Shown: positions 8,122 through 16,179, numbered from the stretch's first letter. The stretch: DNA of 30,443 nucleotides from Lutibacillus sp052034115 (GCA_052034115.1 JBPOIZ010000045.1:1-30443), one strand, 5' to 3'. The notes: generated from the letters alone by a model not told the origin. Numbers and translations: made by a program.

Positions 8122-9362
8122 CAGCGACCGAGCGCGTCAAGGTCGAGCGAGCCGGAGGCGATGCGGTCGTCCTGGCGTTGCACGCGGTCCAGGTAGGTGC
8201 GCGACTTGGCCACCTCGGTCTCCAGCGTGCCGATGGTCGCGGCCATGGTGTCGAGGGCCTGGACCTTGAACGAGTCGATGGCGTCCATCGTCTGGTAGAC
8301 GTTGTCGAAGGCCCGCTGCAGCTGCGCCAGCCCGATCGTCGACGAGGCCGCCTGCTCCTGGATCTTCACCGAGTTGTCCTTGAGCATCTCCGAGGTCCGC
8401 TCGATGAGCCCCGAGGTCGTCTCGTTCAGCGCGGTGATCTGGTCCAGGACGAGTTTCTGGTTGCCCAGCGCCTGGGCGACGATGACCGCCGTGCGCAGCG
8501 CCGAGATGGTCGTCGTGGACGCCCGGTCGACGCCCTTGACCAACTCGAGGTTGTTCTTGATGACGATGTCGATGGCCAGGTAGTTCTGGATCGACACGGC
8601 CAGCTGGGTCAGCAGGTCCTGGTGTTTCTGGCGGACATAGAACAGCACGTCGTCGCGCAGCGACTTCGCCTTGTCCGCGTCGGTGACCTCGAGGGTGGCG
8701 ATCGTCGCGGCGAGACGGGTGTCGAGGCGCTCGGCGACATACACGTACTGGTTGAGCATGCCCATGGTGTCCCAGAGCTGCTGCTTCTCCATGTTGAGTG
8801 CGGTGTTGTCCTTGCGCAGTTCGTCCTGGCCCTCCCGCAGGGCGTGCAGGATGCCGTCCAGGTGGCTCTGCGCGGACTGGTAGCGGCGGAAGTAGTCGGT
8901 GAGCTTGTCGCCGAAGGGAAACATGCCCAGGACCTTCTTCAGCCCGGTGGCTTCCTTGGGGTCGAGGTCCTCGATGGTGCGGCGCAGCTCGAGCAGCGTC
9001 GCACCGACCTTGGAGCCCTCGGCGAGCCCGCCCTCCTGGAGCGCCTTGACCGGCGACTGCAGCAGCCGGTTCGACGTCTCGGCCGCGCGCCGGATGTCGG
9101 CGTCTCCCATGGTCCGTACGTCGGTGGCCTTCGCCTCGAACTCCGGCGACTTCGCCGGTGCGGTGAGCAGCTGAGTCAGGTAGGTCTCCACCTTGGCGTC
9201 CAGCCCCGGCAGCGCCGCCTGCGGCACCTGCGGCGCCATCTTCGGCGCGGCGGTCGTCGCGACGGCCTGCGGAGGAGCCGGCGCGGTAAGGGTCAGGCTC
9301 GGCTGCGGCGGCTCGAGCGGGGTCACGGCGGCGTCGGCGGGCACGGACGGCTGGTCGGTCAT
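8121..9362 (-). CDS. telA: TelA-family toxic-anion-resistance protein
   Basis: Protein of 413 aa of the TelA (toxic anion resistance) family. Seen: a Pro/Ala-rich N-terminus (1-50), then a long, almost wholly helical body with the family blocks FPFGDKLTDYFRRYQSAQ, LNQYVYVAERLD, VLFYVRQKHQDLLTQLAVS and YLAIDIVIKNNLELVKGVDRAST, followed by the conserved AQALGNQK region. Known: TelA proteins were named from tellurite resistance loci, but most occur outside such loci and their biochemical role is unknown; envelope stress functions have been suggested. No other ter genes are present. It is the first gene of the seven-gene pknG operon, preceded by GAGGAG four bases before ATG and a perfect hairpin in the leader. 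Confidence 0.92.
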   Translation of the reverse strand: MTDQPSVPADAAVTPLEPPQPSLTLTAPAPPQAVATTAAPKMAPQVPQAALPGLDAKVETYLTQLLTAPAKSPEFEAKATDVRTMGDADIRRAAETSNRLLQSPVKALQEGGLAEGSKVGATLLELRRTIEDLDPKEATGLKKVLGMFPFGDKLTDYFRRYQSAQSHLDGILHALREGQDELRKDNTALNMEKQQLWDTMGMLNQYVYVAERLDTRLAATIATLEVTDADKAKSLRDDVLFYVRQKHQDLLTQLAVSIQNYLAIDIVIKNNLELVKGVDRASTTTISALRTAVIVAQALGNQKLVLDQITALNETTSGLIERTSEMLKDNSVKIQEQAASSTIGLAQLQRAFDNVYQTMDAIDSFKVQALDTMAATIGTLETEVAKSRTYLDRVQRQDDRIASGSLDLDALGR

Positions 9363-9381
9363 GGGGCTCCTCGGCTCGCAT

Positions 9382-9404
9382 CACCGCCGCGTCCTGCGGC
9401 GGTG
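9382..9404 (-). promoter_or_regulatory. Perfect stem-loop in the telA operon leader
   Basis: Nine-base arms CACCGCCGC / GCGGCGGTG with a 5-base loop lie 20 bases upstream of the telA start and 9 bases before its GAGGAG. In RNA this forms a very stable hairpin; in DNA it is a dyad that a dimeric regulator could bind. There is no U-tract, so it is not a classical terminator. Confidence 0.6.
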
Positions 9405-9425
9405 CCTCTCGTCAGACGTACGGCA

Positions 9426-9431
9426 AATCTA
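9426..9431 (-). promoter_or_regulatory. Possible -10 element for the telA-pknG operon
   Basis: TAGATT on the minus strand fits TANNNT and would start RNA about 57 bases before telA, placing the 9382-9404 hairpin in the leader. I see no good -35 hexamer, so the promoter is tentative. Confidence 0.3.
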
Positions 9432-9534
9432 CGCGGTTCCCCGCGTCGGCTGCTGCCTTCAGGAGCACCTGTCCGACCCGAACCGACGCATGCCGTGGCC
9501 GATCGGTCGATGTCGGCCCGTCCGAGCGCCTGGC

Positions 9535-9540
9535 TAGGCT
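9535..9540 (+). promoter_or_regulatory. -10 element of a probable leaderless SDR promoter
   Basis: TAGGCT ends 7 bases before the ATG at 9548, so transcription would begin at or next to the start codon. A TGTCGG-like -35 lies around 9511-9516. The AGG could instead act as a weak ribosome site, so leaderless is likely but not certain. Confidence 0.45.
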
Positions 9541-9547
9541 TCGCGGT

Positions 9548-10360
9548 ATGGCGACCGCCCCCCGAGGTGTCCTCGTCACCGGCGCGTCACGCGGCGTCGG
9601 TGCCGCCACCGCGTCGGCCTTCGCCACCCGCGGCGACCAGGTCGTCGTTCACTATCACCAGGCGGATGCTGCTGCCCGCTCCGTGCTCGATGCACTCCCC
9701 GGGTCGGGGCACCACCTGGTCCAGGCCGACATCGCCGATCCTGTGCAGGTCGAGCGGCTGGCTGCGGAGGCCATCGAGGCGCTCGGCCGGGTCGATGTCC
9801 TGGTCAACAACGCCGCCCGGTTCCTCGACCCCGCGGCGCTCGCGGAGGGCGGCAGCCGCCGGGGTGATCACCGGATCACCGACGTTTCGTACGCCGACTG
9901 GGTCGCGGCCTGGCAGAACACGCTGGCGACGAACCTCGTGGGGGCCGCCAACCTCACGTGGTGCATCGCCCGGCACATGATGAGCCGCCCGGCCGCGTCG
10001 GGCCTGCCCTCTGGTCGCATCATCAACGTCGGCTCGCGCGGCGCCTATCGCGGCGAGCCGGACGTCCCGGCATACGGCGCGTCGAAGGCCGGGCTGCACG
10101 CGTTCGGTCAGTCGATGGCGGTGGCGTTGGCGCCCTACGGGATCTCGGTGGTGAGCATCGCGCCGGGCTTCATCGCCACCGACATGGCGGCGCAGCATCT
10201 CGACGGCCCGCAGGGCGACGCGATCCGGGCGCAGAGCCCGTTCGGCCGGGTGGCCTCGGCCGAGGAGGTTGCCGCGGCGATCGTCACGCTGGCCGACCCC
10301 GGTGCCGAGTGGTTCTCCGGCGCGGTCGTCGACCTCAACGGGGCCAGCTACCTGCGCTGA
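9548..10360 (+). CDS. Short-chain dehydrogenase/reductase (classical SDR)
   Basis: NAD(P)-dependent oxidoreductase of 270 aa. Seen: the cofactor glycine motif TGASRGVG (11-18), D61 and NNAA (87-90), the structural Asn in LATNLV (N129), the catalytic triad S163, Y176 and K180 (YGASK), and a C-terminal GAVVDLNGASYLR as in FabG-type enzymes. Compared with FabG (about 245 aa) it carries a small insertion around 95-115. No Asp/Arg pattern decides NADH versus NADPH; ASR after the Gly motif favours NADPH. It stands alone, divergent from telA and convergent with the desaturase gene, so the substrate cannot be inferred. FabG-like ketoreductase or a general alcohol dehydrogenase are both possible. Confidence 0.9.
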   Translation: MATAPRGVLVTGASRGVGAATASAFATRGDQVVVHYHQADAAARSVLDALPGSGHHLVQADIADPVQVERLAAEAIEALGRVDVLVNNAARFLDPAALAEGGSRRGDHRITDVSYADWVAAWQNTLATNLVGAANLTWCIARHMMSRPAASGLPSGRIINVGSRGAYRGEPDVPAYGASKAGLHAFGQSMAVALAPYGISVVSIAPGFIATDMAAQHLDGPQGDAIRAQSPFGRVASAEEVAAAIVTLADPGAEWFSGAVVDLNGASYLR

Positions 10361-10390
10361 GTGCGATCAGCCGCGCAGCTGGGGGAGTTG

Positions 10391-10420
10391 GTCGTCGCCT
10401 TACTCGGTGGGTGCGACGAC
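10391..10420. terminator. Stem-loop between convergent SDR and desaturase genes
   Basis: GTCGTCGC (10391-10398) and GCGACGAC (10413-10420) are perfect 8-base arms around a 14-base loop. It sits 31 bases after the SDR stop and 75 bases beyond the desaturase stop, so it could serve both strands. A second small dyad, CGCCGC/GCGGCG, lies at 10424-10438. There is no U-tract. Confidence 0.5.
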
Positions 10421-10494
10421 GTGCGCCGCGTCGCGGCGGTCCACCTCAGGGTGCAGGTGTGCGGGGGACCCGACACTCGGCCACGCACTGACGC

Positions 10495-11694
10495 TTAGGG
10501 CAGCGCCATCCGGAAGACCCGCCCCCAGGCCTGCGCCACCTGGCGCCACATGGGGCCCGAGGTGTAGTGGAGGCCGTACTTCTCGCAGATCGCGCGCACC
10601 CGTGGGGCGATCTCGCCATACCGGTTGCTCGGCAGGTCGGGGAAGAGGTGGTGCTCGATCTGGTGCGAGAGGTTGCCGGTCATGATGTGCAGGGTCTTGC
10701 TGCCGGAGATGTTGCCCGAGCCGAGGACCTGCCGCAGGTACCAGTCACCGCGGGTCTCCCCGACGATGGCTTCCTCGGTGAACTGGTCGACGTTCTTGGG
10801 GAAGTGACCGCAGAAGATGACCGAGTGGGCCCACAGGTTGCGGATGGTGTTGGCGGCGAAGGTGCCGGCGAGGGCGGGCAGCGCCGAGCCGGTGAGCAGC
10901 GCCACCGCCGGAGTCGCGACGTAGTCCTTGACGACCTGGCGACCAGCCTTGCGGCCGAACAGTTTGAGGTCTCGGCGCAGCGCCTTCGTGGACTTGCGTC
11001 CTGCGGCGACCTCGTCGAGCTCGAGGTCGTAGATCGCGATACCCCACTCGAAGAACGGCGCGAGGATCATGTTGTAGAGCGGGTTCCCCAGCGCCTTGGG
11101 CGTCCACTTCTGGTCCGGACTCATCCGTAGCAGCGCATAGCCCACGTCGCGGTCCTTGCCGACGACGTTGGTCCACGTGTGGTGGACGTCGTTGTGGGTG
11201 TGCTTCCACCCCGCCGCCGGTGCCGCGAAGTCCCATTCCCACGTCGTGGAGTGAATGTCCGGGTCACGCATCCAGTCCCACTGCCCATGGATGACGTTGT
11301 GCCCGATCTCCATGTTCTCCAGGATCTTGGCCACCGAGAGCATGCCGGTGCCGGCCACCCAGGCGACCGGGTTGGCGCCGAGCAGCAGGGCGCCGCGGCC
11401 GCCGAGCTCCAGCAGTCGCTGGGTCTTGATGATCGAGCGGATGTAGGCCGCGTCGCGAGTGCCGAGGCTGCCCATGACCTCGTCACGCAACTCGTCCAGC
11501 TCGCGGCCCAGGGCCTCGACCTGTTCGTCGGTCAGGTGCCGCGCCGACGGCGGCCGTTCATGGCGGCGTTCGCGGAGCACGTGCCGACCGGCGGCGTCGG
11601 TGGTCACAGCGTCGGTGGTGAGGCGCTCGGTGTCGATCGCGCCGTCGAGGGCGGGATCGGTGAGGGCAGGCAGTGGAGCTGCCGTGGCTGTCAT
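10495..11694 (-). CDS. Membrane fatty-acid (acyl-CoA) desaturase, DesA3-like
   Basis: Di-iron integral-membrane desaturase of 399 aa. Seen: three histidine boxes, GHNVIHG (H132, H136), HTHNDVHHTW (H165-H172) and HQIEHH (H344-H349), and hydrophobic stretches around 101-125 and 205-222 and near 262-300. The protein resembles mycobacterial DesA3, which makes oleoyl-CoA from stearoyl-CoA using electrons from an oxidoreductase encoded next door. The start is ATG at 11694 with AGGAG 10 bases upstream; an open frame continues upstream, but it overlaps the reductase and is a shadow. It is the second gene of a two-gene operon, 17 bases after the reductase. The product is probably a delta-9 or related desaturase; the bond position is not visible. 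Confidence 0.92.
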   Translation of the reverse strand: MTATAAPLPALTDPALDGAIDTERLTTDAVTTDAAGRHVLRERRHERPPSARHLTDEQVEALGRELDELRDEVMGSLGTRDAAYIRSIIKTQRLLELGGRGALLLGANPVAWVAGTGMLSVAKILENMEIGHNVIHGQWDWMRDPDIHSTTWEWDFAAPAAGWKHTHNDVHHTWTNVVGKDRDVGYALLRMSPDQKWTPKALGNPLYNMILAPFFEWGIAIYDLELDEVAAGRKSTKALRRDLKLFGRKAGRQVVKDYVATPAVALLTGSALPALAGTFAANTIRNLWAHSVIFCGHFPKNVDQFTEEAIVGETRGDWYLRQVLGSGNISGSKTLHIMTGNLSHQIEHHLFPDLPSNRYGEIAPRVRAICEKYGLHYTSGPMWRQVAQAWGRVFRMALP

Positions 11695-11711
11695 GGGGTA
11701 GGGCTCCTGGC

Positions 11712-12782
11712 TTAGAGATCGAGCTGGACGGGGCCGGCGGCAGCGTTGACGCAGGTCTGGATGAGGTCGCCTTCTTCGCCGTGGACCTCGCCGGTGCGTA
11801 GGTCGCGGACCTGGCCGGATCGCAACGGCGCCAGGCAGGTGCGGCAGATGCCCATACGGCACCCACTGGGCATCACGACGCCGGCCTCCTCACCCACCTC
11901 GAGCAGGGTGCGGTCCCCGGCGGCGTTGGCCACCTTGTCGGACTTCTCGAACTCGACGACTCCGCCGACCCCTCCGGCACCGGGGAGCAGTGCTGGGGTG
12001 AATCGCTCCATGACGAGCTGGGAGTCGAGGTGTTCGGCGCGCCAGTTCTGCGTCGCAGCGTCGAGCAGCTCGGCCGGGCCGCACAGGTATGCCGTGCGCT
12101 CGCGCCAGTCCGGGCAGACCTCGTCGAGGTGCGTCGAGGTGCCTAGGTCGATGCGGCCGCGATCGGCGGTGAACCAGCTGACCAGGCGCAGGCCGTCATA
12201 CCGGTCAGCCAACGCGAGCAGTTCGTCGAGGAACAGCGCATCGGCCCGGTCGCGGGAGGAGTGCACGAGGACGACATCGGCATCCGCGCGCTGGGTCACC
12301 AGCGTGCGGATCATCGACATGACCGGCGTCAGCCCGGACCCGGCCGTGATCATCAACAGCGGCCGCGGGCCGCGGGGGAGAACGAAGTCTCCCTGCGGCG
12401 GGGCGAGGAAGAGGACATCGCCGACCCTGGCTCGCCGGACGAGGTGCTCGGAGACCTTGCCGATGGCGGTCACCGTGATGGCCGGCTCGGTCCCCGCGGC
12501 GCTGGACAGCGAGTAGGAACGCCAGTGCCGCACGCCGTCGATCTCCACGCCGATGCGGGCCCACTGGCCGGCCTGGTGGGGCCACCACCCCCGTCCGGGG
12601 CGGAACGTGATCGTCGCCGAGTCGGCAGTCTCCCGGTGGATGGCCGTGACCACCCCTCGGAGCTGTCGCCGGGAGGCGAGCGGGTGGACGAGCGCGACGA
12701 AGTCCTCGACCCCGAGGGGAGTGGTGAGGGGTTTGGTGAGGACCGAGACGACCCGGTGGGCAGCAAGAGACCGTCGTGGCAC
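11712..12782 (-). CDS. Ferredoxin reductase-like flavoprotein with C-terminal [2Fe-2S] domain
   Basis: Electron-transfer partner of the desaturase, 356 aa, like mycobacterial Rv3230c. Seen: a short hydrophobic N-terminus, a FAD-binding barrel with RSYS (88-91), a NAD(P)-binding domain with TAGSGLTPVMSM (146-157) and the YLCGP block (232-236), then a plant-type ferredoxin domain with C308, C313, C316 and C344 for the [2Fe-2S] cluster. The start is GTG at 12782; AGGAG lies only 3 bases from it, and GGAGAG 10 bases upstream may be the better ribosome site. It is transcribed divergently from a PucR-type regulator, which may control it. It passes electrons from NAD(P)H to the desaturase. Confidence 0.92.
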   Translation of the reverse strand: MPRRSLAAHRVVSVLTKPLTTPLGVEDFVALVHPLASRRQLRGVVTAIHRETADSATITFRPGRGWWPHQAGQWARIGVEIDGVRHWRSYSLSSAAGTEPAITVTAIGKVSEHLVRRARVGDVLFLAPPQGDFVLPRGPRPLLMITAGSGLTPVMSMIRTLVTQRADADVVLVHSSRDRADALFLDELLALADRYDGLRLVSWFTADRGRIDLGTSTHLDEVCPDWRERTAYLCGPAELLDAATQNWRAEHLDSQLVMERFTPALLPGAGGVGGVVEFEKSDKVANAAGDRTLLEVGEEAGVVMPSGCRMGICRTCLAPLRSGQVRDLRTGEVHGEEGDLIQTCVNAAAGPVQLDL

Positions 12783-12837
12783 GTCTCCTATTCTCTCCAG
12801 GGATGTGACACGTTTCTTGTGTGTGTACCGCGATTTC

Positions 12838-12866
12838 TTGAGGGCGAACTATCGTCAGATGATAGA
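12838..12866 (+). promoter_or_regulatory. Promoter of the PucR-type gene with overlapping dyad
   Basis: TTGAGG (12838-12843), 17 bases, then GATAGA (12861-12866) forms a plausible sigma-70-type promoter, with RNA starting only a few bases before the ATG at 12876. A dyad CTATC (12849-12853) / GATAG (12861-12865) with 7-base spacing overlaps the -10, suiting autoregulation. The 12783-12875 stretch is more A+T-rich than its surroundings and must also hold the divergent reductase promoter. Confidence 0.5.
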
Positions 12867-12875
12867 AAAGCGGCC

Positions 12876-14045
12876 ATGACGACCGGCGTGCCATGGCGAA
12901 ACCTACCCGTGCGGATCAGTGAGGTCCTGGAGCCGCACCTCCAGGAGATGATCGACGGCATCATCGAGCGGCTGCCCCATGACGTGGAGGCCTATGCGCA
13001 GCCGATGGAAGGCGCCTTCGGGGACGCGGTGCGCCTCGGCGTCGAGGTGGCGCTGCACCGATTCCTGCGCGACCTGCCGGGCACCGATCTGCCGGCGCTG
13101 ACCGAGGACAGCCGACGGGTGTACGTCAGTCTTGGCCGGGCCGAGCATCGCCGCGGGCGCAGCCTCGACGCGCTGCTGTCGGCCTACCGCAGCGGCGCGC
13201 GCACGGTCTTCCGTGTCGCCGCCAGGGCGGTCGCCGACGACGCGACGGTGCCGACCGACGTCATCGTCCCGCTCGGCGAGTCGATCTTCGCCTACATCGA
13301 GGAGCTGTCGGCGGCCAGCGTCCAGGGGTTTGCCGACGAGCAGTCGGCGTTCGCGGGGGAGCGTGACCGGCGTCGGGCCGCCCTGCTGCACCTGCTCCTC
13401 GCCGGGCAGGCCGACGAGGCAGCGGTCGGCTGGGCGGCGGTCAACGCCGACTGGCTGCTGCCTCAGAGCGTGGTGGCGGTCATCGTCTCGGCGGCCGGGT
13501 CGACTGGCATCCGGTCGGCACTCGGCCCGGATGCGCTGGTGGACCTGCGGGAGTCGGACACCCTCGGCATCATCCCCGCGCCGACGAGCACCACGGCGCG
13601 CGCGCGCCTCGAACGGGCGCTCACGGGCCGCGACGCGGTGCTCGGTCCGGAGCGGGCGTGGACCGAGGCCCAGGTGTCGATGCGGCTGGCCACTGTCGCC
13701 CAGCGGGCGCTGCCCCCCGACCCGAACGGCCGACCGATCTGGGTCGATGAGCACCGGGTCGAGGTCGTCCTGGCGGCCGAGCCGGACCTCCTCGACGATC
13801 TGGCGGCCGAACGGCTGCAACCGCTGGACGGACTCAGCGCCCGCCGTCGCGGCGAGCTGGTCGACACGCTGGCGGCGTGGTTGCGTCACCGTGGGGAACG
13901 GGCGCCCATCGCCTCGGCTTTGGGCATCCACGCTCAGACCGTCGGATATCGGGTGACCCAACTGCGCACCCTGTTCGGCACGGTGCTGGACGATCCGCAA
14001 GCCCGCTTCGAGCTCGAGCTGGTCCTGCGGGCAGGGCACCGCTGA
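12876..14045 (+). CDS. PucR-family transcriptional regulator
   Basis: DNA-binding regulator of 389 aa. Seen: a helical N-terminal domain typical of the RsbT/PucR-regulator group (FGDAVRLGVEVALHRFL, then RRGRSLDALLSAYRSGAR), a middle GGDEF-like/CdaR-type region, and the C-terminal PucR helix-turn-helix around 340-389 with the signature APIASALGIHAQTVGYRV. The ATG at 12876 has no clear ribosome site and lies just after a promoter, so the mRNA may be nearly leaderless. It is divergent from the desaturase and reductase operon with a 93-bp shared promoter region, the usual layout for a local regulator. It may therefore tune membrane-lipid unsaturation; the effector is unknown. Confidence 0.9.
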   Translation: MTTGVPWRNLPVRISEVLEPHLQEMIDGIIERLPHDVEAYAQPMEGAFGDAVRLGVEVALHRFLRDLPGTDLPALTEDSRRVYVSLGRAEHRRGRSLDALLSAYRSGARTVFRVAARAVADDATVPTDVIVPLGESIFAYIEELSAASVQGFADEQSAFAGERDRRRAALLHLLLAGQADEAAVGWAAVNADWLLPQSVVAVIVSAAGSTGIRSALGPDALVDLRESDTLGIIPAPTSTTARARLERALTGRDAVLGPERAWTEAQVSMRLATVAQRALPPDPNGRPIWVDEHRVEVVLAAEPDLLDDLAAERLQPLDGLSARRRGELVDTLAAWLRHRGERAPIASALGIHAQTVGYRVTQLRTLFGTVLDDPQARFELELVLRAGHR

Positions 14046-14063
14046 CCCCTGTCGACGCAGGAC

Positions 14064-14092
14064 GGCCCGAGCGCCGCATGGCTGCTCGGGCC
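14064..14092. terminator. Bidirectional stem-loop terminator
   Basis: Perfect 9-base arms GGCCCGAGC / GCTCGGGCC with an 11-base loop lie 18 bases after the PucR stop and 21 bases beyond the permease stop. It separates two convergent genes. There is no U-tract, common in high-G+C genomes. Confidence 0.7.
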
Positions 14093-14113
14093 GCCCCGTG
14101 TCGTGGGGCTGGG

Positions 14114-15379
14114 TCAGCCTCTCCCGTGTGCGGCGCGGCTGCGCCGGCTCAGCGAGTCGATGGTCACCGCGAGGAGCAACACCGCGCCGGTCACGCCATA
14201 CCGCACCGGGGTTCCCAGATTGAGCAGGCTCAGGCCGGAGGAGATCGACTGGATGACGATGATCCCCAGGAGCGCGGAATAGGCCGAGCCGCGACCGCCG
14301 AAGAGGCTCGTCCCACCGATGACGGCCGCCGCGATGGCGTTGAGGTTCGTGTCGCCGCCGCCGGAGCTCTGATTGGCCGATGCGAGTCGAGCCGCGGCGA
14401 AGAGCCCGCCCAGTGCTGCCAGGGTCGAGCACGCCGCGAAGACCGACAAGTAGACGCGCCGGACGTTGATGCCCGCTCGCCGGGCTGCTTCGACGTTGCC
14501 GCCGACAGCCATCACGCTGCGGCCCCAACGGGTCTTGCGGAGCACGAGATCACCCACGACGACCAGCACCAGGAAGAGGAGGAACATCACCGAGACGCCG
14601 CGGTCCTGGTTCAGGACGATGACCGGGACGACGAGCAGGGCAGCCAGGGCGACCGCTCGCAGGAGGGTGGACTGCAGCGACGGTGCCGACAGGCCGGCCG
14701 CCTGCCGCTTTGCAGCGGCGCGGAGCCGAGACAGGACGAACACGGCGACCACGGCGGCAACCAGAAGGTACGCGACTCCCGGCGGAAGGAAGGACGCCTG
14801 CGCGAACTTCACGAAGCCGGACTCGAAGGGGATGTTGATCGACCCCTCGGCACCGAGCACCTGGAGTTGCAGGCCGAGGAAGCCGAGCAGGCCCGACAAG
14901 GTGATCACGAAGCTGGGGACGCCGAACTTGGTGAACAGAGCGCCGTAGAGCAGGCCGATGAGCAACCCGGAGAGCAGGGCAGCCAGGACCGATACCAGGA
15001 CCGGCCATCCTCTGGACATCATGCCCACGGCGGCGATTGCGGCGGCCAACCCGCTGACCGAGCCTACCGACAGGTCGATCTCGCCGAGCAGTAGGACCAG
15101 CACGATGCCGAGCGCCATAGTGCCGATCGCGGCGCTCTGCAGAGTGAGGTTGACCAGGTTGCGCGGGGACAGAAAGTTGCTGTTCATGGTCTGGAAGACC
15201 ACCCAGATGACGATCAGCCCGACGACCACCGGGAGCGAGCCCAGATCTCCGCTGCGGAGCCGCCCGAGGAAACTCTGGACGGCGCCACGCATCCCCTCGC
15301 TGGCGATGAGTCGCTCATCTTGTCGGTCGGCCGGGACCGCGGCTGTGCTGGCGACCGGCGGGTTTGGTTGGGCGCTCAT
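14114..15379 (-). CDS. XylH-like sugar ABC transporter permease
   Basis: Integral-membrane permease of 421 aa, family of RbsC/XylH. Seen: a cytoplasmic N-terminus of about 45 aa, then about ten to twelve hydrophobic helices, the conserved LLGEIDLSVGSV block near 100-112 and the cytoplasmic coupling loop containing GRSVMAVGGNVEAARRAGI, which contacts the ATPase. The length matches XylH (about 390) rather than RbsC (about 320). It overlaps the ATPase gene (ATGA at 15376-15379) and ends the operon before a terminator. Together with the ATPase and the binding lipoprotein it forms an importer for a pentose or hexose; substrate identity is inferred from the binding protein only. Confidence 0.93.
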   Translation of the reverse strand: MSAQPNPPVASTAAVPADRQDERLIASEGMRGAVQSFLGRLRSGDLGSLPVVVGLIVIWVVFQTMNSNFLSPRNLVNLTLQSAAIGTMALGIVLVLLLGEIDLSVGSVSGLAAAIAAVGMMSRGWPVLVSVLAALLSGLLIGLLYGALFTKFGVPSFVITLSGLLGFLGLQLQVLGAEGSINIPFESGFVKFAQASFLPPGVAYLLVAAVVAVFVLSRLRAAAKRQAAGLSAPSLQSTLLRAVALAALLVVPVIVLNQDRGVSVMFLLFLVLVVVGDLVLRKTRWGRSVMAVGGNVEAARRAGINVRRVYLSVFAACSTLAALGGLFAAARLASANQSSGGGDTNLNAIAAAVIGGTSLFGGRGSAYSALLGIIVIQSISSGLSLLNLGTPVRYGVTGAVLLLAVTIDSLSRRSRAAHGRG

Positions 15380-16179
15380 GCCGATTCCTCCGTGTGGCTC
15401 CTGCGCGCTGCTCGCTCGGACACCGCGTTAGTGGTGGCCCCGGTGATGGCCGCGATGATCTCTTGGCTTGTCGTCTGGCTCACCTGGAAGTCGCCATTGT
15501 TGCGCCCGAGGCGCAGGACAACGACGCGGTCCGCGACGGCCATGACGTCGGCCATGTTGTGGCTGATGATGATGACGCCCAGGCCGCGTTCGCGGAGCCG
15601 TTCGACAAGGTTGAGCACCTCGGCCGTCTGGGCTACACCCAGCGCGGCTGTGGGCTCGTCGAGCATGACGACCTTGGGGTCGCCCAGCAGACTGCGGGCA
15701 ATGGCCACCGTCTGCCGCTGACCTCCGGAGAGGCTGGCGACGGCGATCCGTACGGAGGGGATCTTGGCCGACAGCTGCCGCAGCAGCTGCCAGGAGGTCT
15801 TCTCCATCTCGACCTCGTCGATGACCCGGCTGTTGACCACCTCCCGACCCAGGTAGAGATTGGCGACGACATCGAGGTTGTCGCATAGCGCGAGGTCCTG
15901 GAAGACGGTGGCGATGCCGAGTTCCTGCGCCTTGGCAGGGCTGTCGATGGTGACGTTCACGCCGTCGAACTCGATGCTTCCCGAGTCGGGAAGGTAGACA
16001 CCCGCGATCGCCTTGACCAGGGTGGACTTCCCGGCTCCATTGTCGCCGACGAGGGCGACGACCTCTCCGGGGTAGACATCGAAATCGATGTCGGACATGG
16101 CCTGAACGGCCCCGAATCGTTTGGAGATGCCTCGCATCGAGAGGATCGGCTGGGCCGTCCCCGGAGCGGTCGTCGTCAT
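15376..16179 (-). CDS. Sugar ABC transporter ATP-binding protein, single-domain
   Basis: ATPase of 267 aa. Seen: Walker A GDNGAGKS (45-52), Q-loop VFQD (Q94), signature LSGGQ (150-154), Walker B VVMLDEP (E175) and the H-loop ISHN (H207). Most ribose and xylose importers use a duplicated ATPase of about 500 aa (RbsA, XylG); this one carries a single nucleotide-binding domain and would have to act as a homodimer. That half-size form is common for such operons in actinobacteria. It lies 27 bases after the binding-protein gene and overlaps the permease start. It energises uptake of the sugar bound by the lipoprotein. Confidence 0.94.
   Translation of the reverse strand: MTTTAPGTAQPILSMRGISKRFGAVQAMSDIDFDVYPGEVVALVGDNGAGKSTLVKAIAGVYLPDSGSIEFDGVNVTIDSPAKAQELGIATVFQDLALCDNLDVVANLYLGREVVNSRVIDEVEMEKTSWQLLRQLSAKIPSVRIAVASLSGGQRQTVAIARSLLGDPKVVMLDEPTAALGVAQTAEVLNLVERLRERGLGVIIISHNMADVMAVADRVVVLRLGRNNGDFQVSQTTSQEIIAAITGATTNAVSERAARRSHTEESA

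Noticed and set aside
8121..9362. Tellurite resistance cluster
   Set aside because: Only TelA is present; no terB/C/D/Z-type genes are in the window.
12903..14528. 541-aa minus-strand open frame opposite the PucR-type gene
   Set aside because: It runs through a terminator and into the permease gene, and its translation has no recognisable domain; the plus-strand gene has clear PucR motifs.
15376..16179. Truncated XylG/RbsA ATPase (half of a duplicated protein)
   Set aside because: All motifs of one complete ATPase are present and the stop overlaps the permease start in normal operon fashion, so it is a natural single-domain form.
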